Positions 34,278-42,845 of a stretch of 64,000 bases of DNA are shown in pieces. The DNA is taken from NCBI RefSeq assembly GCF_018861145.1, contig NZ_JAHKQT010000004.1, positions 124,001 to 188,000 of the forward strand. Reading direction: 5' to 3'. The first letter of the stretch is position 1, and each line of letters starts with the position of its first letter. The notes beneath the pieces were generated by a model, which was not told the origin of the DNA, searched no databases, and saw nothing but the letters and a program-made list of their open reading frames with translations. Made by a program: the position numbers and the translations under genes. Origin of the DNA: Poseidonibacter lekithochrous (GTDB lineage: Bacteria; Campylobacterota; Campylobacteria; Campylobacterales; Arcobacteraceae).

Positions 34278-35654
34278 ATGAATAGAATAAAGATTTTATT
34301 ATTATTTTTAATATTATCAAACTCATTACTAGCAGATGAAACAATAGATTATGTAAAGCTTACACCTAAAGAAGAAGCTTTTTTACGAAATACAAAAGTA
34401 AAAGTTATCACATCAAATACATGGGCACCAATTAATATGTATAATGATAAAGATCAACTAGCTGGAATTGCTATTGATTTTTGGAATATAATAAAAGAAC
34501 GCGCTAATATTAATTCTGAAATTATTACAGCAAGAAATTGGAATCATGTATTAGCTTCTATAAAAAACAAAGAAGCTGATATTACAATTGGTACATCTTA
34601 TGATAGAAATAAATTAGAATATGCTAATTTTACTAGTGCATATATCTCTTTTCCTATTGCATTTGCAACACTATATGATAAAAGATTTATTCCTAATGCT
34701 TCTTTTTTAGAAGGTAAAAGAGTTGCTGTTGGAGAAAATTACAGTTCTCACAACATATTAAAAGAACATTTTCCAAAAATAGATTTTGTGTTAGTTAAAA
34801 ATACTAAAGAAGCATTAGAACTTTTAAGTGCTGGAAAAGTTGAAGCAGCTGTAGATATTCTACCAACAATTGCACATTTAATTTCAGTAAATGGTTACTA
34901 TAATCTTAAAATTTCAGGAACTAGTGAACATAAAGTACAAGTATCATTTATGATTAGAAAAGATTACAAAGAGTTACAATCCATTATGAATAAGCATATT
35001 GCTATGTTAAGCCCTGAAGATAAAAATAACATTATTAGAGAATGGCTTATTGTAAAGTTTGATAAGACTTTTGTAGGATATGAATATTTAATTCAAATAT
35101 TAGTTTTAGTTTTACTTGCAATTTTATTTTATTCATTTAAACAAAAAGATTTAAGAAAATATAATAAAAAGCTAAAAAAACTTTCAATTACTGATTCATT
35201 AACAGATCTTCACAATAGAAGAAGGTTAGATGAGCTTTTAAATGATTCAAAAAACCAAAAGTATTCATTAATTCTTTTAGATATTGATCACTTTAAAGAA
35301 GTAAATGATATTCATGGACATTTAGAAGGAGATAAAGTTTTAATTGAACTTTCAAAACTATTAAAAAATAGTCTTAATAAAAATGATGAAATTGGTAGAT
35401 GGGGTGGAGAAGAATTCTTAATCATTTGTAAAAATACTACGGAGAAAGATGCTTATTTAATTGCTTTAAGACTTAAAAAACTTATTGAAGGATATGATTT
35501 TAAAATAAGAAAAATCACAGCCTCATTTGGAGTTTCTGAAGCACAAAAAAATTTAACCTTAAAAGAAATTTTAGCAAATACAGATAATGCACTATATAAA
35601 GCAAAACAACAAGGTAGAAATCAAGTTGTTTTAGCTTCTAGTTTAAAAACTTAA
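34278..35654 (+). CDS. Sensor diguanylate cyclase with periplasmic solute-binding domain
   Basis: Probably makes cyclic di-GMP in response to a periplasmic ligand. A signal peptide (1-19) is followed by a periplasmic type-3 solute-binding domain (about 35-255; amino-acid-type, LAGIAIDFWNIIKERA), one membrane segment (about 270-287) and a GGDEF domain (about 300-455). The active-site loop is G376-G-E-E-F380, a functional variant. SLTDLHNRRRLDELL and the DIDHFKEVND motif are intact. I see no clear RxxD inhibitory site. It has its own extended -10 promoter. It is one of three diguanylate cyclases in the window. Confidence 0.9.
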   Translation: MNRIKILLLFLILSNSLLADETIDYVKLTPKEEAFLRNTKVKVITSNTWAPINMYNDKDQLAGIAIDFWNIIKERANINSEIITARNWNHVLASIKNKEADITIGTSYDRNKLEYANFTSAYISFPIAFATLYDKRFIPNASFLEGKRVAVGENYSSHNILKEHFPKIDFVLVKNTKEALELLSAGKVEAAVDILPTIAHLISVNGYYNLKISGTSEHKVQVSFMIRKDYKELQSIMNKHIAMLSPEDKNNIIREWLIVKFDKTFVGYEYLIQILVLVLLAILFYSFKQKDLRKYNKKLKKLSITDSLTDLHNRRRLDELLNDSKNQKYSLILLDIDHFKEVNDIHGHLEGDKVLIELSKLLKNSLNKNDEIGRWGGEEFLIICKNTTEKDAYLIALRLKKLIEGYDFKIRKITASFGVSEAQKNLTLKEILANTDNALYKAKQQGRNQVVLASSLKT

Positions 35655-35659
35655 TTGGA

Positions 35660-36004
35660 TTAATTTAATCCCATTAAGTAAGTTTTTAATCGCATCATAT
35701 CTTCAGTAGGATATTGATTCTCACTATTTCCTCTAACTGCTTTTACAAAAAAATCTTTTGAAGAATCATTAAAACCAAAATTTGTATTTGTTAAAACTAT
35801 TTCATGATGTTCTTTTGTCGCTTCACTTGTTGTTTTCTCTACATTTGAAAGTGAACTAGTATTTAAAAAAACTTCTTTTTCTACTTCTTCTAATTTAGAT
35901 TGTTGGTCAAGTTTAGAACTCGTATTAATTGATTGAATTTGTTGTGCTTGTAAAAGTTTATTGTCACTAAACTGATCAATATTAGATATTAATCCATACT
36001 CCAT
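35660..36004 (-). CDS. Conserved-looking small soluble protein of unknown function
   Basis: A 114-residue polar protein with a Gln/Ser/Glu-rich, probably disordered N-terminal half and an ordered C-terminal end (NFGFNDSSKDFFVKAVRG, then ENQYPTEDMMRLKTYLM). The C-terminal pattern looks like a docking or flagellar-linked motif of Campylobacterota hypothetical proteins, but I cannot name it. There is no signal or membrane segment. It is convergent with the sensor cyclase and ends 5 bases from it. GGAG lies before the ATG. Confidence 0.7.
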   Translation of the reverse strand: MEYGLISNIDQFSDNKLLQAQQIQSINTSSKLDQQSKLEEVEKEVFLNTSSLSNVEKTTSEATKEHHEIVLTNTNFGFNDSSKDFFVKAVRGNSENQYPTEDMMRLKTYLMGLN

Positions 36005-36189
36005 AATAAGCTCCTATCTTTAAAAGAATTTAACTCTTAATATAATTATACATCATTTTCAAATATTTTGTCAAAAAAAATATTTATTAAGCTTATTTTG
36101 ATATTATTAGCTATTAATTTTCGGATAACAAAGGAGTTTTTATTGGAAGATAGTTCCCAGAGGTGTGATTTTATCATAAGTGAGAAAAA

Positions 36190-37236
36190 ATGGATATTTT
36201 AATCTTTCTATTTGTTGCTGTTGTAGGAGTGTCTTTTTTATGTTCTATTTTAGAATCAATTCTACTTTCTACAAATCCAGCATATGTTTCTGTTCTTGAA
36301 AAAAAGAATAAGGTTGCAGGACAATTACTAAAAAAACTAAAAACTGACATAGATGTTTCAATTGCTTCAATTCTTATACTAAACACCATTGCAAATACTT
36401 TAGGTGCAACTGCAATTGGAGTTCAAGCACAAAATGTTTTTGAAGGTGATAAAACACTTGTAATGGTTGTTTCAATTGTTTTAACATTTATGATTTTATT
36501 TTTTGCAGAAATAATACCTAAAACAATTGGAGCAGTTTATTGGAAACAATTAGCACCATATGCAGCAAGAATTATTAATATATTTATATTTATTACATAT
36601 CCAATTATTTTAATTACACAATTTGTAACAAAAAAAATTGGTTCAAACATCACAGATACAATATCAAGAGAAGAGTTAATTCACTCTACATTGTTAAGTG
36701 AAGAAGAAGGTATAATTGGTGATTTAGAATCTGATATTATTGAAAATACACTTACTTTAAATAATATGAAAGTAAGAGAAATTTTAACACCTAGATCTGT
36801 AATGTATGCAATAGATAAAAATACACCAATTAAGGATATTATTGAAGATAAAAGAACTTTTAAATTTTCGAGAGTTCCTGTTTATGCAGATACTATTGAT
36901 AATATCATTGGTATTGTATTAACAAAGAAATTGTTTAAACAAGCTCTTATAGACAAAGATGTTTTGGTTGAATCTATAATGAAACCAGTTATTCCAATTA
37001 ATGAGAATATACCAGTATCAAAAGCTTTAAACATGTTCATTCATAAAAAAGAACATATGTTTGTTGTTTACGACTCATATGATCAAACGGAAGGAATTGT
37101 TACTCTAGAAGACTGTATTGAGACATTATTAGGTTTAGAAATTATGGATGAATCAGATACAACTGCAGATATGAGAATCCTTGCTTTAAATAAAATGAAA
37201 GCAAAAAGAAAAGAAAAAGAAAAGGAACATAAATGA
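36190..37236 (+). CDS. CNNM-domain, CBS-domain membrane protein (CorC/HlyC family)
   Basis: Divalent-cation (probably Mg2+/Co2+) transporter-type protein. A DUF21/CNNM transmembrane domain has about four segments (5-25, 60-80, 92-112, 125-145), with the AEIIPKTIG motif typical of the fold. Two CBS domains follow (about 190-315; VREILTPRSVMYAID and SIMKPVIPINENIP). The C-terminal CorC_HlyC domain is missing; the chain ends in a basic KKMKAKRKEKEKEHK-like tail. The stop overlaps the carbonic anhydrase start (ATGA). The substrate is inferred from the family. Confidence 0.85.
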   Translation: MDILIFLFVAVVGVSFLCSILESILLSTNPAYVSVLEKKNKVAGQLLKKLKTDIDVSIASILILNTIANTLGATAIGVQAQNVFEGDKTLVMVVSIVLTFMILFFAEIIPKTIGAVYWKQLAPYAARIINIFIFITYPIILITQFVTKKIGSNITDTISREELIHSTLLSEEEGIIGDLESDIIENTLTLNNMKVREILTPRSVMYAIDKNTPIKDIIEDKRTFKFSRVPVYADTIDNIIGIVLTKKLFKQALIDKDVLVESIMKPVIPINENIPVSKALNMFIHKKEHMFVVYDSYDQTEGIVTLEDCIETLLGLEIMDESDTTADMRILALNKMKAKRKEKEKEHK

Positions 37237-37985
37237 GCTTAAAGAACACTATAATTAGTATTTTTATTGTAGTTATAATTGCCCTTATGGTAAGTGGTGA
37301 TAAACATGAAGAAAAAGGTGCACATTGGGAATATGCTGAAGATTTAGGACCAAAAGAATGGGCAAATCTTGATGAAAAATATAGAATGTGTGAAGATGGA
37401 TTAAACCAATCACCAATCAATATTACTAATGCCATAGATGCACAATTAAATCCATTATCATTTGAAGGTACTGCAAAAGCTACATCATTCGCTAATAATG
37501 GGCATTCTGTACAGGTAAACTTTACTAGTGCAAACTCTTTAACTATAGATAATCAAAAATACTATTTAAAACAAATTCATTTTCATACACCTAGTGAAAA
37601 TCAAATTAATGGAGTTTCATATCCAATGGAAGCACACTTAGTTCATGCAAATAGTGCGGGAAATTTGGCTGTTGTTGGTGTTATGTTTGAATTAGGTGAA
37701 GACAATATTGTTTTAAATAAATTATTAAGAAACATGCCAGAAAATGTAGGTGACAATAATAAACTTAAATCTGAAGTTTTAGGATATGATATTTTACCAT
37801 CAAATCAAGACTACTATAGATTCAATGGTTCATTAACAACTCCTCCATGTTCAGAAGGTGTTAAATGGTTTGTATTAAAAACACCAGTATCAATTTCAAA
37901 AAGTCAATTAGCTGATTTTGATGCTGCGATGCCTACTAATAATAGACCTATCCAAAATATTAATTCTAGAATTATTCTAGACTAA
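37233..37985 (+). CDS. Alpha-type carbonic anhydrase, exported
   Basis: Interconverts CO2 and bicarbonate, probably in the periplasm. A hydrophobic N-terminal segment (about 5-20) acts as signal or anchor. The zinc ligands are H116 and H118 (QIHFHTPSE) and H135 (EAHLVH). QSPINI, the YRFNGSLTTPPCSEGVKW motif and two cysteines (C53 and the one in PPC), which form the usual bacterial disulfide, are present. The 250-residue length is normal. It is translationally coupled to the CNNM/CBS gene by an ATGA overlap. A hairpin terminator follows. Confidence 0.95.
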   Translation: MSLKNTIISIFIVVIIALMVSGDKHEEKGAHWEYAEDLGPKEWANLDEKYRMCEDGLNQSPINITNAIDAQLNPLSFEGTAKATSFANNGHSVQVNFTSANSLTIDNQKYYLKQIHFHTPSENQINGVSYPMEAHLVHANSAGNLAVVGVMFELGEDNIVLNKLLRNMPENVGDNNKLKSEVLGYDILPSNQDYYRFNGSLTTPPCSEGVKWFVLKTPVSISKSQLADFDAAMPTNNRPIQNINSRIILD

Positions 37986-37993
37986 TCACTTCT

Positions 37994-38023
37994 AATATAT
38001 ACAGATTAATTTCTGTATATATT
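37994..38023 (+). terminator. Hairpin after the carbonic anhydrase gene
   Basis: AATATATACAG, an 8-base loop and CTGTATATATT form a perfect 11-bp stem starting 8 bases after the stop codon. The following ATCTTTA is only weakly T-rich. Confidence 0.6.
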
Positions 38024-38066
38024 ATCTTTATAAAACACTTAATACACAATTATCATACTATTATTA

Positions 38067-38075
38067 TGTTATAAT
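38067..38075 (+). promoter_or_regulatory. Extended -10 promoter (TGTTATAAT)
   Basis: TGTTATAAT 37 bases before the kbp-like start codon, with AGGAG just before that ATG. Confidence 0.6.
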
Positions 38076-38111
38076 ATTTTTAATTATAAATTTAAAAATT
38101 AGGAGAATATA

Positions 38112-38528
38112 ATGAGTTTACTTTCTTTCGCACTAGATGCTGGGAAAAAATTACTAGGTCTTGGTAATGATGAAGAGAATATCAAAAAAGAGATAGAAGA
38201 AAATAGTTCAACAATGCCAATTGAAGGTCTTGATGTAAAAATTGATGGTGATACAATTGTATTATCAGGAGATGCAGATGCTAATACAAAAGCAAAAGCT
38301 GCTTTAATTGCTGGAAATATTAAAGGAATAAAAGAAGTTACATTTGAAGGTGCAAATCCTGAAGATCAATATTATGAAATTAAATCAGGTGATAATTTAT
38401 CAAAAGTTTCTAAAAAATTCTATGGTAGTTCAAATCATTATAATGCAATATTTGAAGCAAATAGAGAAGTTATTAAAGATATGAATTTAATATATCCTGG
38501 TCAAATGATCAGAATACCAAAAATATAA
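38112..38528 (+). CDS. kbp: BON-LysM protein, Kbp (YgaU)-like potassium-binding protein
   Basis: Close by eye to E. coli Kbp over its whole length: a short helical start (MSLLSFALDAGKKLLG), a BON domain (about 25-85) and a C-terminal LysM domain (about 88-137; YYEIKSGDNLSKVSKKFYG, YPGQMIRIP). E. coli Kbp is a cytoplasmic K+ sensor under osmotic stress. The 138-residue length matches (149 in E. coli). There is no signal peptide, so the LysM is probably cytoplasmic. It is followed after 11 bases by a DUF937 gene and then a YegP-like gene, three proteins of stress-linked families. Confidence 0.9.
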   Translation: MSLLSFALDAGKKLLGLGNDEENIKKEIEENSSTMPIEGLDVKIDGDTIVLSGDADANTKAKAALIAGNIKGIKEVTFEGANPEDQYYEIKSGDNLSKVSKKFYGSSNHYNAIFEANREVIKDMNLIYPGQMIRIPKI

Positions 38529-38539
38529 AAAGGTATCTT

Positions 38540-39070
38540 ATGAATATTTTAGAAACAATTTTAAAAAATGGTTTAGATGAAAATATATTAGGTACTATTT
38601 CTGCAAAGACTGGAATTGATACAAATTCAATTCAAGATATAGTATCTCAAGTAGCTCCACAATTAGTTGATGGTGCAAAGCAAAATTTAGCTAGTGAAAA
38701 TGATTCTGGAAATTTAATTGATATGATTTCTAAAACAGATTTAGATTCATTAAAAAACAACCCTGAAGCAATTGATAATTCAGATAACTCAAACATGTTA
38801 GGTGAATTATTCTCATCATTAAATACAAATGAAAGTGATGTTGCAAATGAATTAAGTGCAAAAAGTGGAATAGATTCTTCATCAATAGCATCTTTACTAC
38901 CTATGTTAGCACCTCTTGTAATGGGTGCGTTAAATCAAAAAACAAATTTAGGTGCTACAGATACATCTAATACAAATGATATTACATCAATGTTAACAAA
39001 CTTTATTGATCAAGATAATGATGGTTCTGTTGTTGATGATTTAATGGGAATGGCTAAGAAGTTCTTTTAA
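38540..39070 (+). CDS. DUF937 domain protein
   Basis: A 176-residue acidic protein with the DUF937 pattern: repeated helical units around GIDTNSIQDIVSQVAPQLV and GIDSSSIASLLPMLAPLVM, and the C-terminal DQDNDGSVVDDLMGMAKK, which resembles a calcium-binding loop (D-x-D-x-D-G). The internal repeat has a period of about 85 residues. The biological role of the family is not known. There is no signal peptide. It lies 11 bases after kbp and 69 before the YegP-like gene. Confidence 0.85.
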   Translation: MNILETILKNGLDENILGTISAKTGIDTNSIQDIVSQVAPQLVDGAKQNLASENDSGNLIDMISKTDLDSLKNNPEAIDNSDNSNMLGELFSSLNTNESDVANELSAKSGIDSSSIASLLPMLAPLVMGALNQKTNLGATDTSNTNDITSMLTNFIDQDNDGSVVDDLMGMAKKFF

Positions 39071-39139
39071 ATAAGAAATTTTTAAATTATTTTTAACTAG
39101 AATAAATATATACAATATAAAAAAACTAAGGAATATAAT

Positions 39140-39466
39140 ATGACTATTAACTTAAGAAAAAGTGATGCAAAAGAACCATTCTCATTTATTTTTGTAAATG
39201 CAGAAGGTAAAACAATTGTTAAGAGTGAAAACTACGCTCAAAAACCAAGTGCTAAAAATGGTATTGAATCTGTTAGAAAAAACTGTCAAGATGATGCTAG
39301 ATATGAATTTAAAGAATCTACAAATGGAAAATTTTTCTTTAATATTAAAGCAACAAATGGTCAAATTGTAGGAACTAGTGCTTTATTTGTAAATGAGCAA
39401 GAAAGAACAGCAGCAATTGCTGAGCTTAAAGCAGATGCTGCTGATGCGGAAGTTACTGAAGCATAA
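39140..39466 (+). CDS. yegP: YegP family protein (DUF1508)
   Basis: Two tandem DUF1508 units of about 50 residues (FSFIFVNAEGKTIVKSENYAQK...GIESVRKN and KFFFNIKATNGQIVGTSALF...). The 108-residue length and order match E. coli YegP (110). The family is small, cytoplasmic and linked to general stress, with an unknown molecular role. The ATG has AAGGA upstream. A strong terminator follows at 39492, so it ends the kbp-DUF937-yegP group. Confidence 0.92.
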   Translation: MTINLRKSDAKEPFSFIFVNAEGKTIVKSENYAQKPSAKNGIESVRKNCQDDARYEFKESTNGKFFFNIKATNGQIVGTSALFVNEQERTAAIAELKADAADAEVTEA

Positions 39467-39491
39467 AAGAATTCTAAATTAACTGTATAAT

Positions 39492-39530
39492 AAAAGTGGA
39501 TGTCTAGACTTTAGGCATTCACTTTTTTTT
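39492..39530 (+). terminator. Rho-independent terminator after yegP
   Basis: AAAAGTGGATGTC and GGCATTCACTTTT pair with two G-T wobbles, followed by a run of T. It starts 26 bases after the stop. Confidence 0.85.
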
Positions 39531-39539
39531 TGCTATAAT
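39531..39539 (+). promoter_or_regulatory. Extended -10 promoter (TGCTATAAT)
   Basis: TGCTATAAT directly after the yegP terminator and 39 bases before the HerA-like gene. Confidence 0.6.
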
Positions 39540-39577
39540 ATCAAAAAATTACACTAAAAACTTATAAAAGGTCTATT

Positions 39578-41959
39578 ATGAATAGCACTATTGATTATGA
39601 AAAACTAAAACTTTTTTATATTGGAAAAGAAAAAATTGATGAGCAAACAACTGTTCCTTTAATTTATAAAAATAAAGATTTAAGAACACATGCTGCAATT
39701 ATTGGAATGACAGGAAGTGGTAAAACTGGTCTTGGAATTTCATTATTAGAAGAAGCTGCTATTGATAATATACCTTCAATTATTATAGATCCCAAAGGTG
39801 ATATGGGAAATTTACTTTTAACCTTTCCTAACTTACAAGCAAAGGATTTTAAGCCATGGATTGAAGAACAAGATGCAATTAATAATGGTATTAGCCTTGA
39901 TGAACAAGCAGAAAAAACTGCTAGACTTTGGGAAAATGGAATAAAAGGAGACTTTCAAAATAAAGAAAGAATTCAAAAGTTAAAAGATTCTGCTGATTTT
40001 ACTATTTATACACCTGGAAGTACTGCTGGCGTTCCTATTTCTATTTTATCTTCATTTAAAGCGCCAGGAAAAGAAGTATTAGAAGATCATGATATTTTAA
40101 GTTCACTTATTACTTCAACTGTTTCTTCTTTATTATCACTTGTTGATATTAAAAATGATGCATCATCAAAAGAGAGTATTTTATTATCTTCCATTTTTAT
40201 GAATGCATATTCTCAAAGTAAAGACTTAACACTAGAAGAGTTAATTTCTTTGATTGTAACACCTCCTTTTTCAAAAGTTGGAATTTTTGATTTAGAAACA
40301 TTTTTTGCACAAGATGATAGATTAAAATTAGCATTAAAACTAAATACAATTATTGCAAACCCTTCTTTTAAAAATTGGATAGAAGGAGAAGCTTTAAATA
40401 TTTCAAATTTATTATATGATGAAAATGGAAAAGCAAAAGTTTCAATCTTTTCAATTGCACACTTAAATGATTCTCAAAGAATGTTTTTTGTATCACTGCT
40501 ATTAAATCAAATGGTTTCATGGATGAGAAGACAAGAAGGAACATCTTCTCTTAAAGCCCTACTTTATATGGATGAAATATTTGGATATTTTCCACCATCA
40601 AAAAATCCACCATCTAAACAACCAATGCTTACACTTTTAAAACAAGCTAGGTCATTTGGTGTAGGAGTTATTCTTTCAACACAAAACCCTGTTGATATTG
40701 ATTATAAAGGTTTATCAAATATTGGAACATGGTTCATTGGACGACTTCAAACAAAACAAGATATAGAAAAAGTAATTGATGGATTAAGTGGAGCTAGTGA
40801 TGGAGTAATTGATAAAAAAGAGTTAGAAAGAACTATTTTAAATCTTGAAAAAAGAACATTTATTATGAAAAATATAAATGAGGAAAATATAAAGATATTT
40901 AAAACTAGATGGGTTTTATCTTATTTAAAAGGTCCAATTTCTAAAGATGATATTAAAAAATTAATGAAAGATAAAATTGAAAAACTAAAAACAGCTAAAA
41001 AAAAGAAAACAATAGCTGTAAAAGAAAGTAAACATACAAAAACTAATACATCATCAAAAGATTTTACAAAGCCAATTTTACCAAAAATTATAGAAGAAAA
41101 ATATTTATTTAATTCACAAAGTAATGAGTATTCACTTCAACCTTATTTACTATGTTCATGTAGTATTAACTTTGTAAATACAAGTAAAAATATAGATAAA
41201 AATGAAGAATTAAGTTATAAAATATATTTAGATGAAAGAATAAGTGAAATATCTTTTGAAGAAATAGAAGATACGAAAGGTTTGGTTTTTGATACAAAAA
41301 GTAGAATCAATTGTACATATTATGAAGTTCCAAGCTTTTTACAAAATGAAAGAGAAATCAAAAAAGTACAAAAAGATTTCTCTGACTATGTTTATAGAAA
41401 TAATAAACTTATTTTATTTAAAAATACAACACTAAAACTTACTTCAAAACAAGATGAATCTATAAAAGATTTTAAATTAAGAGTGCAAGATAGATTAAAT
41501 GAAAAAATGGATGAAGAAGTGGAGAAACTTCAAACAAAATTTGAAAAAGCAGAAAACTCTTTAGAGAAAAAACTTGAGAAACTATTAGTAAAACTTGAGA
41601 AAGAGAAGAATCAAGCAAGTGCAAAAACAACAAACACACTTATTTCAATTGGAACATCTATTCTTGGTGCGTTCTTTGGAAAATCAATATTAAGTAAAAC
41701 AAATATTGGAAAAGTAGCAAGTAGTGCAAGAGGGGCTTCAAGTATTTTAAAAGAGAGAGCTGATATTAAATTTGTTGAAGAAGATATTGAAGTTTTATCA
41801 AATGAAATGGAAGAGTTAAAAGAAAAATTAGAAGTTCAAATAGCAGAAATAAATGAAGAGTATTCAATAAATAATTTTGAAATTGAAGAATTTAGTTTAA
41901 ATCTAAGACGAAAAGATATATATAATACAAAAATAGAGATTTTATGGGAAGAAATATAA
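39578..41959 (+). CDS. HerA/FtsK-like P-loop ATPase (DUF87/DUF853 type) with coiled-coil tail
   Basis: A large ATPase of the HerA-FtsK superfamily, whose members pump DNA or protein. Walker A is G43-M-T-G-S-G-K-T50, followed by IIIDPKGDMGNLL (about 68-80); Walker B is YMDEIFGYFPP (about 330), and a sensor-like VGVILSTQNPVD follows. The C-terminal half (about 480-793) has a strand-rich region, long coiled coils (about 640-690 and 740-770) and a small hydrophobic stretch (TLISIGTSILGAFFG, about 688-702) that could touch the membrane. The family's natural substrate is not known to me. The stop overlaps the next start (TAATG). Confidence 0.85.
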   Translation: MNSTIDYEKLKLFYIGKEKIDEQTTVPLIYKNKDLRTHAAIIGMTGSGKTGLGISLLEEAAIDNIPSIIIDPKGDMGNLLLTFPNLQAKDFKPWIEEQDAINNGISLDEQAEKTARLWENGIKGDFQNKERIQKLKDSADFTIYTPGSTAGVPISILSSFKAPGKEVLEDHDILSSLITSTVSSLLSLVDIKNDASSKESILLSSIFMNAYSQSKDLTLEELISLIVTPPFSKVGIFDLETFFAQDDRLKLALKLNTIIANPSFKNWIEGEALNISNLLYDENGKAKVSIFSIAHLNDSQRMFFVSLLLNQMVSWMRRQEGTSSLKALLYMDEIFGYFPPSKNPPSKQPMLTLLKQARSFGVGVILSTQNPVDIDYKGLSNIGTWFIGRLQTKQDIEKVIDGLSGASDGVIDKKELERTILNLEKRTFIMKNINEENIKIFKTRWVLSYLKGPISKDDIKKLMKDKIEKLKTAKKKKTIAVKESKHTKTNTSSKDFTKPILPKIIEEKYLFNSQSNEYSLQPYLLCSCSINFVNTSKNIDKNEELSYKIYLDERISEISFEEIEDTKGLVFDTKSRINCTYYEVPSFLQNEREIKKVQKDFSDYVYRNNKLILFKNTTLKLTSKQDESIKDFKLRVQDRLNEKMDEEVEKLQTKFEKAENSLEKKLEKLLVKLEKEKNQASAKTTNTLISIGTSILGAFFGKSILSKTNIGKVASSARGASSILKERADIKFVEEDIEVLSNEMEELKEKLEVQIAEINEEYSINNFEIEEFSLNLRRKDIYNTKIEILWEEI

Positions 41960-42465
41960 TGGCAAAAAACTTAAACGAATTTTTAGAAAATATACAAAGT
42001 CTAACAATAAGCTCACTAGATGAGAAAGGTAATCCTTTTTCATCTTATGCTCCTTTTGTTAAATATAATCATAAATACTACACATACCTTTCACTAATGG
42101 CAAAACACTCTACAAACTTAAGAGAAAATAGTACTTCATCTATTTTCTTCTGTGAAGATGAAAAAGATTGTTCTAATATCTTTGCTAAAAAAAGAGTATC
42201 AATTCAATGTGAAACATTAATGTTAGAACAAGATACAAAAAAAGAAGAAGAAATTTTAAATGAATTTCAAGCCAAGTTTGGTGATGATATGGTAAATATG
42301 TTGAAAAATATGGGTGATTTCTATCTTTTTGAATTTACACCATTTTATGGTGAAGCAGTTTTTGGATTTGGAAAAGCTTATAATCTTGGTGGAGAAAACT
42401 TTGAAGAGTTTGTAACCAGAGTTAGTTCAACTTCTTCAGGCCATGGGCATGGAAGCAAAAAGTAA
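41959..42465 (+). CDS. Pyridoxamine 5'-phosphate oxidase-fold protein, HugZ-like
   Basis: A split-barrel flavin/haem-binding fold: LTISSLDEKGNPFSSYAPF (about 11-29), YYTYLSLMAKHSTNLREN, ... VSIQCETLML. The C-terminus GHGHGSKK resembles the His-rich tail of Helicobacter and Campylobacter HugZ haem oxygenases, where a C-terminal His binds haem. At 168 residues it is shorter than HugZ (about 250) and lacks its N-terminal part, so haem degradation is only possible. An upstream ATG (41944) exists, but the ATG at 41959 has GGAAG upstream and couples to the ATPase stop. Confidence 0.78.
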   Translation: MAKNLNEFLENIQSLTISSLDEKGNPFSSYAPFVKYNHKYYTYLSLMAKHSTNLRENSTSSIFFCEDEKDCSNIFAKKRVSIQCETLMLEQDTKKEEEILNEFQAKFGDDMVNMLKNMGDFYLFEFTPFYGEAVFGFGKAYNLGGENFEEFVTRVSSTSSGHGHGSKK

Positions 42466-42488
42466 AAGTACTTAATCCTAGGCAAGAA

Positions 42489-42836
42489 ATGAAAATATCT
42501 TATCATAGAAGAAAAAAAATAAAAACAAGAAGAATAGCTCTAAAAGAGTTAATTCAAAATGGAATAGAAGACCCAAAAGAATTAGCTCTTCTTCTAAAAG
42601 TTACACCTCCTACAATAAAAAAAGATATTCAAGCACTAAAAACAATGACTAAAGAAGATCTAACTTTTAAAACAAAAGCTACGTCTGAAGATATTTTAGA
42701 AAAAAAAGATTTGATTTTAAAAATGCTTGATGATGAAAACTATTATAATGAAACTGGAGAGATAAAGATAAAAGAGATATGCTTAGAGCTTAAAACTAGT
42801 AGATCAACTGTTTTAAGCGTCTTAAATGGAGAATAA
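42489..42836 (+). CDS. Small helix-turn-helix protein
   Basis: 115 residues, basic N-terminus. Two helix-turn-helix-like segments are visible: DPKELALLLKVTPPTIKKDIQAL (about 27-49) and IKIKEICLELKTSRSTVLSVL (about 91-111). The twin HTH layout with a charged linker resembles small DNA-binding regulators, but I cannot name a family. It follows the HugZ-like gene by 23 bases and is convergent with the AI-2E-type gene. A role in regulating the ATPase/HugZ unit would be inference from position. Confidence 0.7.
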   Translation: MKISYHRRKKIKTRRIALKELIQNGIEDPKELALLLKVTPPTIKKDIQALKTMTKEDLTFKTKATSEDILEKKDLILKMLDDENYYNETGEIKIKEICLELKTSRSTVLSVLNGE

Positions 42837-42845
42837 ACTATGGTT

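Noticed and set aside
35655-35680. GGATTAA...TTTAATCC hairpin as terminator of the sensor cyclase
   Set aside because: The stem is short with almost no loop and no T-run. It may function, but I could not support it.
39522-39530. Long T-run as phase-variable tract
   Set aside because: It is the tail of the yegP terminator, not within a coding region.
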